The translations under genes and the position numbers were made by a program. Below, piece after piece: positions 1 through 5,569 of a stretch of DNA of 5,710 nucleotides. Within the stretch, counting starts at the first letter, position 1, and the number at the start of each line of letters is the position of its first letter. The DNA is from an uncultured Caryophanales bacterium (lineage in GTDB: Bacteria > Bacillota_I > Bacilli_A > RFN20 > CAG-826), in the NCBI GenBank assembly GCA_937895315.1, contig CALAWM010000185.1, positions 1-5,710 on the forward strand, given 5' to 3'. The notes below the pieces were generated by a model. It was given only the letters and a program-made list of their open reading frames with translations, ran no database searches and had not been told where the DNA came from.

Positions 1-504
1 GTACCTTGGCAAAATATTTCTTTCCTTCAAACCTAAGAGAATTCTTTTTATCTCCCATAAGAGACTTGAACGCGTTCCGGAACCTTCTTCCATTCCCTCT
101 GTTTTTCCGCCAGTTGATAAGTCCTGGCAAGGAAACGAATAGATAAGCAAATCTGATTCTGGCATAGTTGCAGGATCGATTTCAGTTATTGATCCAAAGT
201 TCTTACTCTTTTTATGTGAATAGTATAGGTTTTCCATTTGGTTTTGACCTATTCTTCTGATATCGGGAATTGGTTTTGATGAGTCACGAGAAAAGGTGTG
301 AGCAGTAAGTTCTTTCTCAATTTCTTCAATCGATGGTTTACTAATAGAAATTCCTTCATTATGAAGCGCATCATAGCAATTTAATGCATCAATAAACCAT
401 TCACTTATTCCAACAATTTCAAAATTGATGCCAATCCGCTTTAATGCAGATGCCTGCGCACCAATCCCGGCAAAAGCCTCAAAAACTCTTAACTTTTTAT
501 TCAT
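1..504 (-). CDS. DNA (cytosine-5-)-methyltransferase, N-terminal part (runs off window)
   Basis: Transfers the methyl group of S-adenosylmethionine to carbon 5 of cytosine in DNA. The 168 codons present show C5-methyltransferase motif I (FAGIGAQ, residues 11-17, SAM binding), then FPCQDLS (124-130) with catalytic Cys126, and GSGTRS (141-146) followed by LLWEI. The fragment ends at LPRY, just where the family normally continues into the ENV motif. The target-recognition domain and motifs VIII-X lie outside the window, so specificity cannot be read. The motif I and PCQ regions resemble M.SssI (CpG, about 386 aa) closely as I remember it, so roughly 40% of the gene is here. The ATG at 504-502 is chosen because an in-frame TGA lies five codons upstream. 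No strong Shine-Dalgarno is visible. No restriction gene is seen on this side, so solitary or phage-type versus restriction-modification status is open. It is divergent from the SAM-riboswitch operon. Confidence 0.95.
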   Translation of the reverse strand, partial: MNKKLRVFEAFAGIGAQASALKRIGINFEIVGISEWFIDALNCYDALHNEGISISKPSIEEIEKELTAHTFSRDSSKPIPDIRRIGQNQMENLYYSHKKSKNFGSITEIDPATMPESDLLIYSFPCQDLSTGGKTEGMEEGSGTRSSLLWEIKRILLGLKERNILPRY

Positions 505-549
505 AATACTTAACTTTCACATTAACTATCGACTTTATATCTCAATATT

Positions 550-577
550 ATTATAAATTTTAACATATTAATGAAAA
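550..577 (-). promoter_or_regulatory. Possible promoter of the methyltransferase gene
   Basis: On the minus strand a perfect TATAAT (555-550) lies about 45 bases upstream of the start codon. The best -35 at 16-base spacing is only TTTTCA (577-572). In such AT-rich DNA the -10 alone is weak evidence. Confidence 0.3.
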
Positions 578-717
578 AAAATCACTTTTTTACGAATAAA
601 ATTCTCAAAAATATGACTTTTTGTCACACAGCGCTCATGTTTTAAAAAAATGGTACTTGAAAGACATGTTGATTTAATTAATAAAAACAATCACTTTTAC
701 CAATAATTACTAACTAT
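578..717. other. AT-rich intergenic spacer, nothing recognised
   Basis: This stretch lies between the divergent methyltransferase and operon promoters. It is rich in A/T runs and has no open frame with a ribosome site, no strong hairpin and no clear repeat, apart from two short ATCACTTTT words (about 580 and 690). I see no gene here. Confidence 0.5.
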
Positions 718-745
718 TTGACAAAAAGTAAAAAAGGCTTATACT
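718..745 (+). promoter_or_regulatory. Strong sigma-A-type promoter of the riboswitch operon
   Basis: Perfect -35 TTGACA (718-723) and a TATACT -10 (740-745) are separated by 16 bases. The predicted transcription start, about 751-753, falls exactly at the first bases of the riboswitch P1 helix. The aptamer therefore begins the transcript. Confidence 0.85.
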
Positions 746-750
746 GAAAA

Positions 751-838
751 TACCATAAAGAGTGCGGTTAGGGACAAGCCCGTTGATCCGCCAGCAACCT
801 GTCTTATAGATAAGGTGCTAAAGCTTGAATGATGGGTG
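751..838 (+). promoter_or_regulatory. SAM-I-family (S-box) riboswitch aptamer lacking P4
   Basis: Binds S-adenosylmethionine in the leader RNA. Visible elements in order: P1 5' strand UACCAU (751-756), the conserved AAGAG, P2 stem GCGG/CCGC (764-767 with 788-791) with an internal kink-turn carrying UGA (784-786), and P2 tip GGG/CCC (771-773 with 779-781). Then come the conserved CAGCAACC core, P3 ACCU/AGGU (797-800 with 813-816) and the GGUGCUAA joining segment. The P2 loop CAAG (775-778) pairs perfectly with CUUG (824-827), which is the SAM-I pseudoknot. The P1 3' strand is AUGGGUG (832-838) with one bulged G. Only AAU separates the pseudoknot strand from the P1 region, so the usual P4 hairpin is missing; P4-less SAM-I/IV-type variants are the closest class I can recall. 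What is unusual is the gene set it controls. Confidence 0.9.
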
Positions 839-879
839 TTACTAATAAATGTATTATGCCCATCTAAGGATGGGCTTTT
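831..879 (+). terminator. Riboswitch expression platform: antiterminator and intrinsic terminator
   Basis: The terminator is a perfect 7-bp stem, GCCCATC (858-864) and GATGGGC (869-875), with a TAAG loop, followed by TTTT and an A/T-rich tail. The alternative antiterminator pairs 831-839 with 856-864 (9 bp including two G-U). It uses the same bases that form the P1 3' strand. With SAM bound, P1 holds 832-838 and the terminator forms (off). Without SAM the antiterminator forms and transcription proceeds into the operon. This is the classic S-box off-switch logic, inferred from mutually exclusive pairing. Confidence 0.88.
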
Positions 880-921
880 AATTTAATTAGCCCACTTCGA
901 TAATAAAGAAAGGGGCGTTAA

Positions 922-1839
922 ATGTTAGATGTTCAAATAAGTACAACCCTACTAGTAGGTAATGATATTGAGGGCAAAGTTAATTATACAAATACCTTCA
1001 TTAAAAAGGCTCTTAGTGTTTATCCTGATGCGAGCCTTGTAATTTTTGAAAGAGAAGAATCACAACTAAAATTATTTAAATACCTTGATAATACCGACTT
1101 CTACTCCACTCATGATGAGTTAGAGCCGACTTTTAAGGCTTTTTACAATTTTCGAATAAAGGCACAGTTAGAGTTAATTAAAAGAATTAAGGAAGATGAT
1201 GAAGGATTTCCGTTACGAAAAACAATTCTCATTCTTAGAAACTTCTATTTTAGGGGCACACTAAGTGGCGAAATAGAAGAAAACTTAACAATTCTTCTTG
1301 ATCACCATAAAAGTTTAAATGTTGATGTCCTTCTTATTACCGATTGGTTAGATGGCAATAATATATACACTCACGAAGCCTTCACCAACAAAATTACATT
1401 AAGGCGAAAACTAAGCAGACTTGACACGAGAGTAACCCACCCTGTAGCCGAGTTTTACGGTAATTTGGTAAATGCTTTAATCATTGGTAAAAAAGCTCGC
1501 GTTCAGGAAATACTTTCCTTAATTAAAAAAGATATAGGCCACCAATCAATCATCTTGAAATTAAACACTAACACTACCTTTTTAGAATATTTAGAATGCC
1601 AAGCCATCCTTAAAGAACGGACACGCGCCATAAAAAGAGATGATGCCTTTTGTTGGCAATACATTCAATTAGAGTTTGATGAGGCAGCTTACAAAAATGA
1701 CTTATATATAAGCTTTGCAATTAAGTTATTATCAAGCGCAATGTTTAGTAAAATCGGCGTTTTACTCGTGGCAAAGGACACAAATTATATTCCCCGAGAA
1801 ATTAAAGAAATTATAAGTGTAGTTATCAATTTAAATTAG
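922..1839 (+). CDS. Unknown protein with a degenerate FtsK/SpoIIIE-like P-loop fold
   Basis: First gene of the riboswitch-controlled operon, 305 aa, cytoplasmic, with no signal peptide or membrane segment. The start is fixed by AAAGGGG (909-915) six bases before the ATG. I do not recognise a named family. The order of elements recalls an FtsK/TcpA-type ATPase core: a strand then GNDIEGKV (13-20) at the Walker A position, a strand SLVIFERE (39-46) where FtsK has its IDPK strand, TILILRN (101-107) at the Walker B position, then NVDVLLITDW (133-142) and a NKITLRRKLSRLDTR segment (156-170) like the FtsK sensor region. Lys19 is kept, but the following Ser/Thr is Val and the Walker B acidic pair is absent, so ATP hydrolysis is unlikely. 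Residues 206-305 form a separate part I cannot place. The FtsK-like reading is inference from pattern and needs structural comparison. Confidence 0.8.
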   Translation: MLDVQISTTLLVGNDIEGKVNYTNTFIKKALSVYPDASLVIFEREESQLKLFKYLDNTDFYSTHDELEPTFKAFYNFRIKAQLELIKRIKEDDEGFPLRKTILILRNFYFRGTLSGEIEENLTILLDHHKSLNVDVLLITDWLDGNNIYTHEAFTNKITLRRKLSRLDTRVTHPVAEFYGNLVNALIIGKKARVQEILSLIKKDIGHQSIILKLNTNTTFLEYLECQAILKERTRAIKRDDAFCWQYIQLEFDEAAYKNDLYISFAIKLLSSAMFSKIGVLLVAKDTNYIPREIKEIISVVINLN

Positions 1840-1877
1840 AAGAATAGAAAGGGATAAACAAGGAGCAAAGAATACAC

Positions 1878-2285
1878 ATGGAAAAAGAATTACAAACTAA
1901 AATAACCGAAATATTGCAAAACCATGATGTTTGTGGGTTTATTAATATTGGCGCGCCTTCCATCGAATATCAACCAGAAGCCCGAATTATTACAAAAGCA
2001 ATATTCTGTTATAACGGAAACTCTTATTTAGAGGAAGTGATATATTTAACTTTTTTGCATCTTCTACATTGGGAAGTAAGTAAACAAACGCAACAACATA
2101 TTAAAAGCGATATCGATCACTTTATTAAGATAAACCCGCATATTGAAAAGGAAATAGCAAAAAACCCTCTATCTATAAAATCAGCGCAAGCAATTATCGA
2201 TAAAATATTTGAAGATGACTTTATAGACTTAGCGAGTAAACTAATAGAAGAATATGAGGAATTATTAAAGGAGTTACATTATTAA
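1878..2285 (+). CDS. Small hypothetical protein with GAPxxEY motif (DUF1871-like?)
   Basis: Second gene of the operon, 135 aa, acidic and soluble. The ribosome site AAGGAG (1860-1865) is 12 bases from the ATG, and the gap to the preceding gene is 38 bases. The N-terminal part reads helix, then NHDVCGFINIGAPSIEY (15-31), then LEEVIYLTFLHLL (51-63). An opening of this type, ending in GAPxxEY, is seen in small DUF1871-like and immunity-type proteins of Bacillota, as I recall; I cannot confirm membership. The C-terminal half (70-135) looks helical and is rich in Lys and Glu. No catalytic motif is visible. Position between the P-loop-like gene and the Doc-like gene suggests that the three act together or are co-regulated. 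Confidence 0.75.
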   Translation: MEKELQTKITEILQNHDVCGFINIGAPSIEYQPEARIITKAIFCYNGNSYLEEVIYLTFLHLLHWEVSKQTQQHIKSDIDHFIKINPHIEKEIAKNPLSIKSAQAIIDKIFEDDFIDLASKLIEEYEELLKELHY

Positions 2286-2286
2286 T

Positions 2287-2676
2287 ATGGTAGTGATTGA
2301 ACATAAGATTGATTTACTGCACACCTTACTTATCAAACGCTTTGGTGGAAAAAAAGGAAAAGAATGGAAAACAAAACTGAATGATCTTTATAAAGATTTA
2401 TTTGGGAAAAAGAAGCAGAAAGTAAGAAAGTGCCCCTTCCTAATAAAGGGAATTTCTATTACTACTGCTTACTTAATCATCGATAAGCCTTATTATAACG
2501 GCAACCTAAGTCTCGCCTTTTTATTTCTCGTTACTTACTTACGGGCTTATAACTATAGATTTAGTGCCCCAAAAGAAGAAATTATTGAAAAACTCGTCCG
2601 CTTAAACCATCATAAAAATAACAGCGTATATAATTTATTTGAATGGATTTTATTCCATATTGAAGATATGCAATAA
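2287..2676 (+). CDS. Small hypothetical protein, faint inactive Doc/Fic-like motif
   Basis: Third gene of the operon, 129 aa, starting one base after the stop of the previous gene. Its ribosome site AAAGGAG (2267-2273) lies inside that gene, so translational coupling is likely. The N-terminal third is very basic (KKKQK, 41-45). Residues 67-96 (KPYYNGNLSLA, then a hydrophobic helix and YRFSAP) run parallel to the Doc-type signature HPFxxGNKRTA followed by FLxxNGYRLSA. The catalytic His is replaced by Lys67, and the Lys-Arg pair after GN is Leu-Ser. If related to Doc, it has no kinase or AMP-transfer activity. The similarity is weak and may be chance; treat as unknown. The hydrophobic 77-86 stretch looks like a buried helix rather than a membrane anchor. 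Confidence 0.72.
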   Translation: MVVIEHKIDLLHTLLIKRFGGKKGKEWKTKLNDLYKDLFGKKKQKVRKCPFLIKGISITTAYLIIDKPYYNGNLSLAFLFLVTYLRAYNYRFSAPKEEIIEKLVRLNHHKNNSVYNLFEWILFHIEDMQ

Positions 2677-2723
2677 GAAAGAAAAAGTACTTATTAAATA
2701 ATTATTAAATTAAGAAAAAGTTT

Positions 2724-2745
2724 ATTTAATCGCCCTTGATTAAAT
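2724..2745. terminator. Weak AT-rich hairpin between convergent genes
   Basis: ATTTAATC (2724-2731) and GATTAAAT (2738-2745) form an 8-bp stem with a GCCCTT loop, in the 68 bases between the convergent operon and lipoprotein genes. On the minus strand a short T run follows four bases later; on the plus strand there is no T tract. It could act as a terminator for the lipoprotein gene, but the stem has only one G-C pair. Confidence 0.35.
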
Positions 2746-3797
2746 TACTGAAGTTCACCCCTAGTTCCAATTGATGAAGCATAAGCTTGCCAATATTCAC
2801 TATTAATATATGCGTCATACGCCTCGTCGTAAACTGTAATCCATAACCTCGAGTAATTAGTGCCTAGTGAATTAGGATAGCATACTGGGGGCGTAAGCGG
2901 GCGCAGGTCAATCTCTTCTAAGTTTGCGCATTGGGCAAAGGCTTCTTCTTTTATTTCTTTAACTTTCGCGGGAATTGTCATTGTATAAAGATTGGTTTGA
3001 TAAAACGCTTGCTTCCCAATCGTTTCTAAATGGGTTGAAAAGATGACCTCTTCTAAATATATTGCCATGAAAAACGCCTCATCCGCAATATTTTTAACAT
3101 TGCTCGGTAAAGTAATTTGTATTAACTTTGTCGCTCTTTTAAAAGCGCCTTCCCCGATATTAGTGACAGTCGGCGGAATAATAATCTTGCGCATCGTATT
3201 ATTTTCCATAAAAGCTTCCGCCCCAATTTCAACAATCGGTTTACCGTTATAAGAAGATGGAATTACAACATTCTCATCACTGCCGGTGTAGGAAGCAATA
3301 ATATAGCCATTACTGTCGGCCGTTTCTTCATATGTAAAGTCTTCAATAACCGCCGCCTTCCACCGCGCATGAATTGTAATGTGATTCCTCGGGTAAAAAG
3401 GAAAGGTAATTGCAACATCTGCACCGGGAGAATAAAACCACCCTTCTAAAGTAAAGCCCGGGTTTTCCACAAACGGCATTTCTAAAACGACATTCGTAAA
3501 CATTGGTTCAATAGTTTCACTTGTGTAAGTAAGAAACGAAACAGTATACGCAGGCGCATCATTACTAGGATAAGGATCACTTGTCGCTTCTTCTTCGCTT
3601 GTCGTCACTAAACTATCTTCTTCGCTTGTCGTCACTAAACTATCTTCTTCGGTTGTCGCGTCAGTCTTTGAAGTTACTTCATTGCCCGCGGATGAATGAT
3701 CAACACTTGGATCAAGGCTTGACGGTTTCTTTTTACAACCGCCGCCCACCATGAGCGAAAAAAGTAAAATAAACGCTAAAAATTTTTGTTTTTTCAT
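2745..3797 (-). CDS. Surface lipoprotein with Listeria-Bacteroides repeat and BspA-type leucine-rich repeats
   Basis: Exported, probably lipid-anchored surface protein of 350 aa. Residues 1-20 are a signal peptide (basic MKKQK, hydrophobic core) ending in VGGG before Cys21. This is a usable but non-canonical lipobox, since Gly replaces Leu at -3. Residues 22-82 are a low-complexity acidic Ser/Thr linker with a 9-residue tandem repeat (TTSEEDSLV). Residues 84-146 match the Listeria-Bacteroides repeat (Flg_new/InlB B type): YTVSF, GFTLEGWFYSPG, ITIHARW. Residues about 178-300 are LRR_5 (BspA-type) repeats of the form IGEGAFKRATKLIQITLPSNVKNI. The end, with LWITVYDEAYDAY and W335, is the usual cap of such proteins. 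AGAGG (3808-3804) six bases before the ATG supports the start. The family is used for surface binding or adhesion; the ligand is unknown. Gene intact. Confidence 0.92.
   Translation of the reverse strand: MKKQKFLAFILLFSLMVGGGCKKKPSSLDPSVDHSSAGNEVTSKTDATTEEDSLVTTSEEDSLVTTSEEEATSDPYPSNDAPAYTVSFLTYTSETIEPMFTNVVLEMPFVENPGFTLEGWFYSPGADVAITFPFYPRNHITIHARWKAAVIEDFTYEETADSNGYIIASYTGSDENVVIPSSYNGKPIVEIGAEAFMENNTMRKIIIPPTVTNIGEGAFKRATKLIQITLPSNVKNIADEAFFMAIYLEEVIFSTHLETIGKQAFYQTNLYTMTIPAKVKEIKEEAFAQCANLEEIDLRPLTPPVCYPNSLGTNYSRLWITVYDEAYDAYINSEYWQAYASSIGTRGELQ
3589..3657 (-). repeat. 27-bp tandem repeat coding the lipoprotein linker
   Basis: Two identical 27-bp units (3589-3615 and 3616-3642) are followed by a partial third copy with one mismatch (3643-3657). 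They encode the repeated TTSEEDSLV spacer of the lipoprotein. Unit length is a multiple of three, so gain or loss of copies keeps the frame and changes only linker length. Confidence 0.9.
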
Positions 3798-3891
3798 AAT
3801 GTACCTCTTTATAGTTTCATTATAAACAACAAATTATATTAAATTAGTAAATATTATAAATAAAAAACTTCCCTAATGAAAAGACATCATT

Positions 3892-4628
3892 CTATGATAT
3901 TTTGGCTTTTTTGGTTTTCTTTTGGGTCGATAAATAAAGATAAATCCCACTTCCTAAAAAACTTAAGGATACTAAAAGCATTAAACTAAAGATAATAATC
4001 GCTGCTAAATTAAATAAACTCGTTGGTAAAAGCATTAACATTAAAGAATCATCAAATTCCCAGTTTCCTTGGGGAAAAAGATGTGATGAAACAAAGTAAA
4101 AGCCTTTTCAAAATCAATCGCCATAAAAACACCAATAATAAGTAATAAAAGAAGAAAGAACGTCGGGACACTAAAAAGGGCTATTCCTAACTTCTTCTTC
4201 AAGAATAAATTCTTACGCAGTTTAAAGTAATAATAACTAACGCTAATAAAGATTAAAGTTGCAAAGATAAAGATAACAAGGATTACTCCAAGGATTGCGC
4301 GTACGTCATGCATATGCATTAATTCTAGTTCAGTGTAAAAGTTAACTTGTTCCCCGTTTCGGGTTACAACCGTTTGTAAAGAGTTATTAATAAAAGTGAA
4401 ATATAAAATAATATTATTACGAACTAACGTTAAATCTTTTGCACTGATCTTTAATTCATCTAATACGGCAAACTTTTTAAAAGCATAATCATAAAATAGC
4501 GGATTAAAAAAGACAAGATAAATCGCTAATATTGAAAGCATTATATAAAGTTATAAAACGAGCACAAAGAGTAAAAGCCCTATGCCCTTATCATTACTTT
4601 TCAGCTTAAAGAAATTAACTTTACTCAT
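3892..4628 (-). pseudogene. Broken DUF1461 (TIGR01906-type) integral membrane protein gene
   Basis: A membrane protein of unknown role, family DUF1461, about 245 codons if repaired. Reading from ATG 4628: MSKVNFF, a first hydrophobic segment broken by an in-frame TAA at codon 26 (4553-4551), then its continuation LYIMLSILAIYLVFFNP. The family's HMHDVRA (105-111) follows, then two more membrane segments (about 112-131 and 148-170) and FHHIFFP (179-185). There the frame shifts at a run of four C (4074-4071). Adding one base restores QGNWEFDDSLM, the family's W/F/D signature, followed by LLPTSLFN, a fourth membrane segment and a lysine-rich tail ending at TAG 3894-3892. An internal start at 4541 would still hit the frameshift and has no ribosome site. 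Two lesions make a pseudogene likely, unless the assembly has errors. Confidence 0.82.
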
Positions 4629-4641
4629 TAAATAATATTAA

Positions 4642-5112
4642 CATATCCCTTTATTAACTTCTAAAGCTTTAAACGAAGGCCGTTATGAAATAATCACGCG
4701 ACAATTTCATAAAACTAAAGCCACCCACTGGTTTTCCGGTGAAAGTCATCCTCTTAGTGGCCTACGCACTAATATTGAAGATATTTATGCGTGGTATGAC
4801 CGTTTAAAACACTTAATGCCTGATTTAAAGTTTACGATTGAAAAAGTAGCAATCAGTGGTCCCCCGTGGCGCACCGTGGCAATGCTTGAATGGACTGACA
4901 CTTTAAGTGACCGGGAAGGGAAAGTATTTTCAAATCGCGGTGTTCATGTTATTCAAATAGCGTGGGGCAAAGTTAAAAGTCTTGCAGTCTTTTGTGACAC
5001 AAAATACTTAGAAGGCTATTTTGCATCCCTTGTTAAAAGCGGGGTAAAAGAAGCAAAAATGCCCCCAATTATTACAAAAGCTAATATTTACTTAAGTTCA
5101 CTACTTTGTTAG
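4642..5112 (+). pseudogene. SnoaL/NTF2-like family gene, 5'-truncated (no start codon)
   Basis: Encodes most of a small alpha+beta-barrel protein of the SnoaL-like/nuclear transport factor 2 superfamily, a fold used by ketosteroid isomerase-like enzymes and by non-enzymatic binders. Family features in the open frame: FSGESHPLSGLR (about 28-39), WYDRLKHLMPDLKF (51-64), GPPWRT (73-78), EWTD (83-86), NRGVHV (98-103), FCDT (117-120) and a late PPI, where I recall relatives ending. Homology clearly begins before the first ATG (4816), yet the frame back to TAA 4639-4641 has no ATG, GTG or TTG. The true N-terminus, perhaps 10-15 residues, is missing. A 98-residue product from 4816 would lack the first helices of the barrel. 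The tail after PPI (TKANIYLSSLLC) is probably read-through into other DNA. It lies back to back with the broken DUF1461 gene, 13 bases apart. Confidence 0.75.
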
Positions 5113-5277
5113 CGTAATCGTTATTATTTGCGGAGCGTGAATCGTTAAAGTTCTAATTAGGCCATAGTTTGATTTATAGTTATGATCGACACTAAATTTA
5201 CCGCGGTCTAATATATAACCGACATTAGGCAAAGTATAGGTAAAGGTATAAGACTTGCTAAAGAAAGAGGCATCCAC
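5101..5277 (-). pseudogene. 3' remnant of an unidentified minus-strand gene
   Basis: The minus strand is open from 5298 down to TAG 5103-5101. It reads like the end of a beta-rich, probably exported protein: FFSKSYTFTYTLPNVGYI, then LDRGKFSVDHNYKSNY and a closing LTIHAPQIITITLTK. There is no ATG and no plausible ribosome site; the only GTG (5277-5275) lies where the opposite strand already codes for recombinase. I do not recognise the family. It overlaps the end of the SnoaL-like frame by 12 bases (convergent) and the start of the recombinase remnant. Best read as a gene tail cut off near 5235-5250. It could be chance. Confidence 0.4.
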
Positions 5278-5421
5278 ATGGGACGCCCTAAATATGTATT
5301 ACCTGATAATTTTAATGAAGTTGCTGCTTCTTATTTAAGAAGAGAGATAAAATATAGTGATGCTGTAAAATTACTAAATATGGCTAGAGGAACATTTTTA
5401 AAATATGTGCACATGAAATAA
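5224..5421 (+). pseudogene. C-terminal remnant of a serine recombinase (resolvase/invertase)
   Basis: The open frame reads IRQSIGKGIRLAKERGIHMGRPKY, close to the hinge of serine recombinases where a GIxxAKxxGxxxGRP segment links the catalytic domain to the DNA-binding domain. It continues LPDNFNEVAASYLRREIKYSDAVKLL, with a helix-turn-helix ending NMARGTFLKYV. The catalytic N-terminal domain with its active Ser is absent, and the frame is closed by TAA at 5209-5211. An ATG at 5278 with AGAGG (5266-5270) seven bases before it could still give a 47-residue DNA-binding peptide, but the reading frame upstream of it also fits the family, so a truncated gene is preferred. It marks a former mobile element or inversion system. 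Confidence 0.7.
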
Positions 5422-5541
5422 GGTTCGTACTCGTGTCACAATTTTCTAATACCTAGTTCAAACCCGTGTTACAAATCCCATCTAACTTAATAGTACCTAC
5501 CACAAATCGGATTTGAACCAATAATTTTAACCCTATATACA
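5422..5541. other. Non-coding stretch with short imperfect repeats
   Basis: No open frame is seen. There are two near-identical words, CGTGTCACAA (5432-5441) and CGTGTTACAA (5465-5474), set 33 bases apart, and an inverted pair GTTCAAA (5456-5462) and TTTGAAC (5512-5518). The minus strand near 5502-5518 can form a T-arm-like hairpin with a TTCAAAT loop, but no full tRNA can be built around it. Confidence 0.4.
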
Positions 5542-5569
5542 AAAAATCAGTCATTTTTGACTGATTTTT
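5542..5569. terminator. Strong bidirectional intrinsic terminator
   Basis: A 12-bp perfect stem, AAAAATCAGTCA (5542-5553) and TGACTGATTTTT (5558-5569), has a TTTT loop and T-rich flanks in both directions. On the plus strand it would end any transcript from the recombinase remnant. On the minus strand it could end a gene lying to the right of the window. Confidence 0.8.

Noticed and set aside
849..881. Short leader peptide frame (MYYAHLRMGF) in the riboswitch expression platform
   Set aside because: It has no Shine-Dalgarno, and its bases are fully explained by the antiterminator and terminator pairing.
3043..3252. Plus-strand open frame of 69 codons
   Set aside because: It lies wholly inside the LRR lipoprotein gene on the other strand, has no ribosome site and matches nothing.
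4041..4541. A complete 166-aa membrane protein
   Set aside because: Family similarity continues beyond both its ends, past an in-frame TAA upstream and after a frameshift downstream, so it is the middle of a broken gene.
4551..4553. TAA recoded as sense (alternative genetic code)
   Set aside because: TAA also ends several intact genes here (second and third operon genes, lipoprotein), and Trp is coded by TGG, so the standard code fits and the codon is a nonsense mutation.
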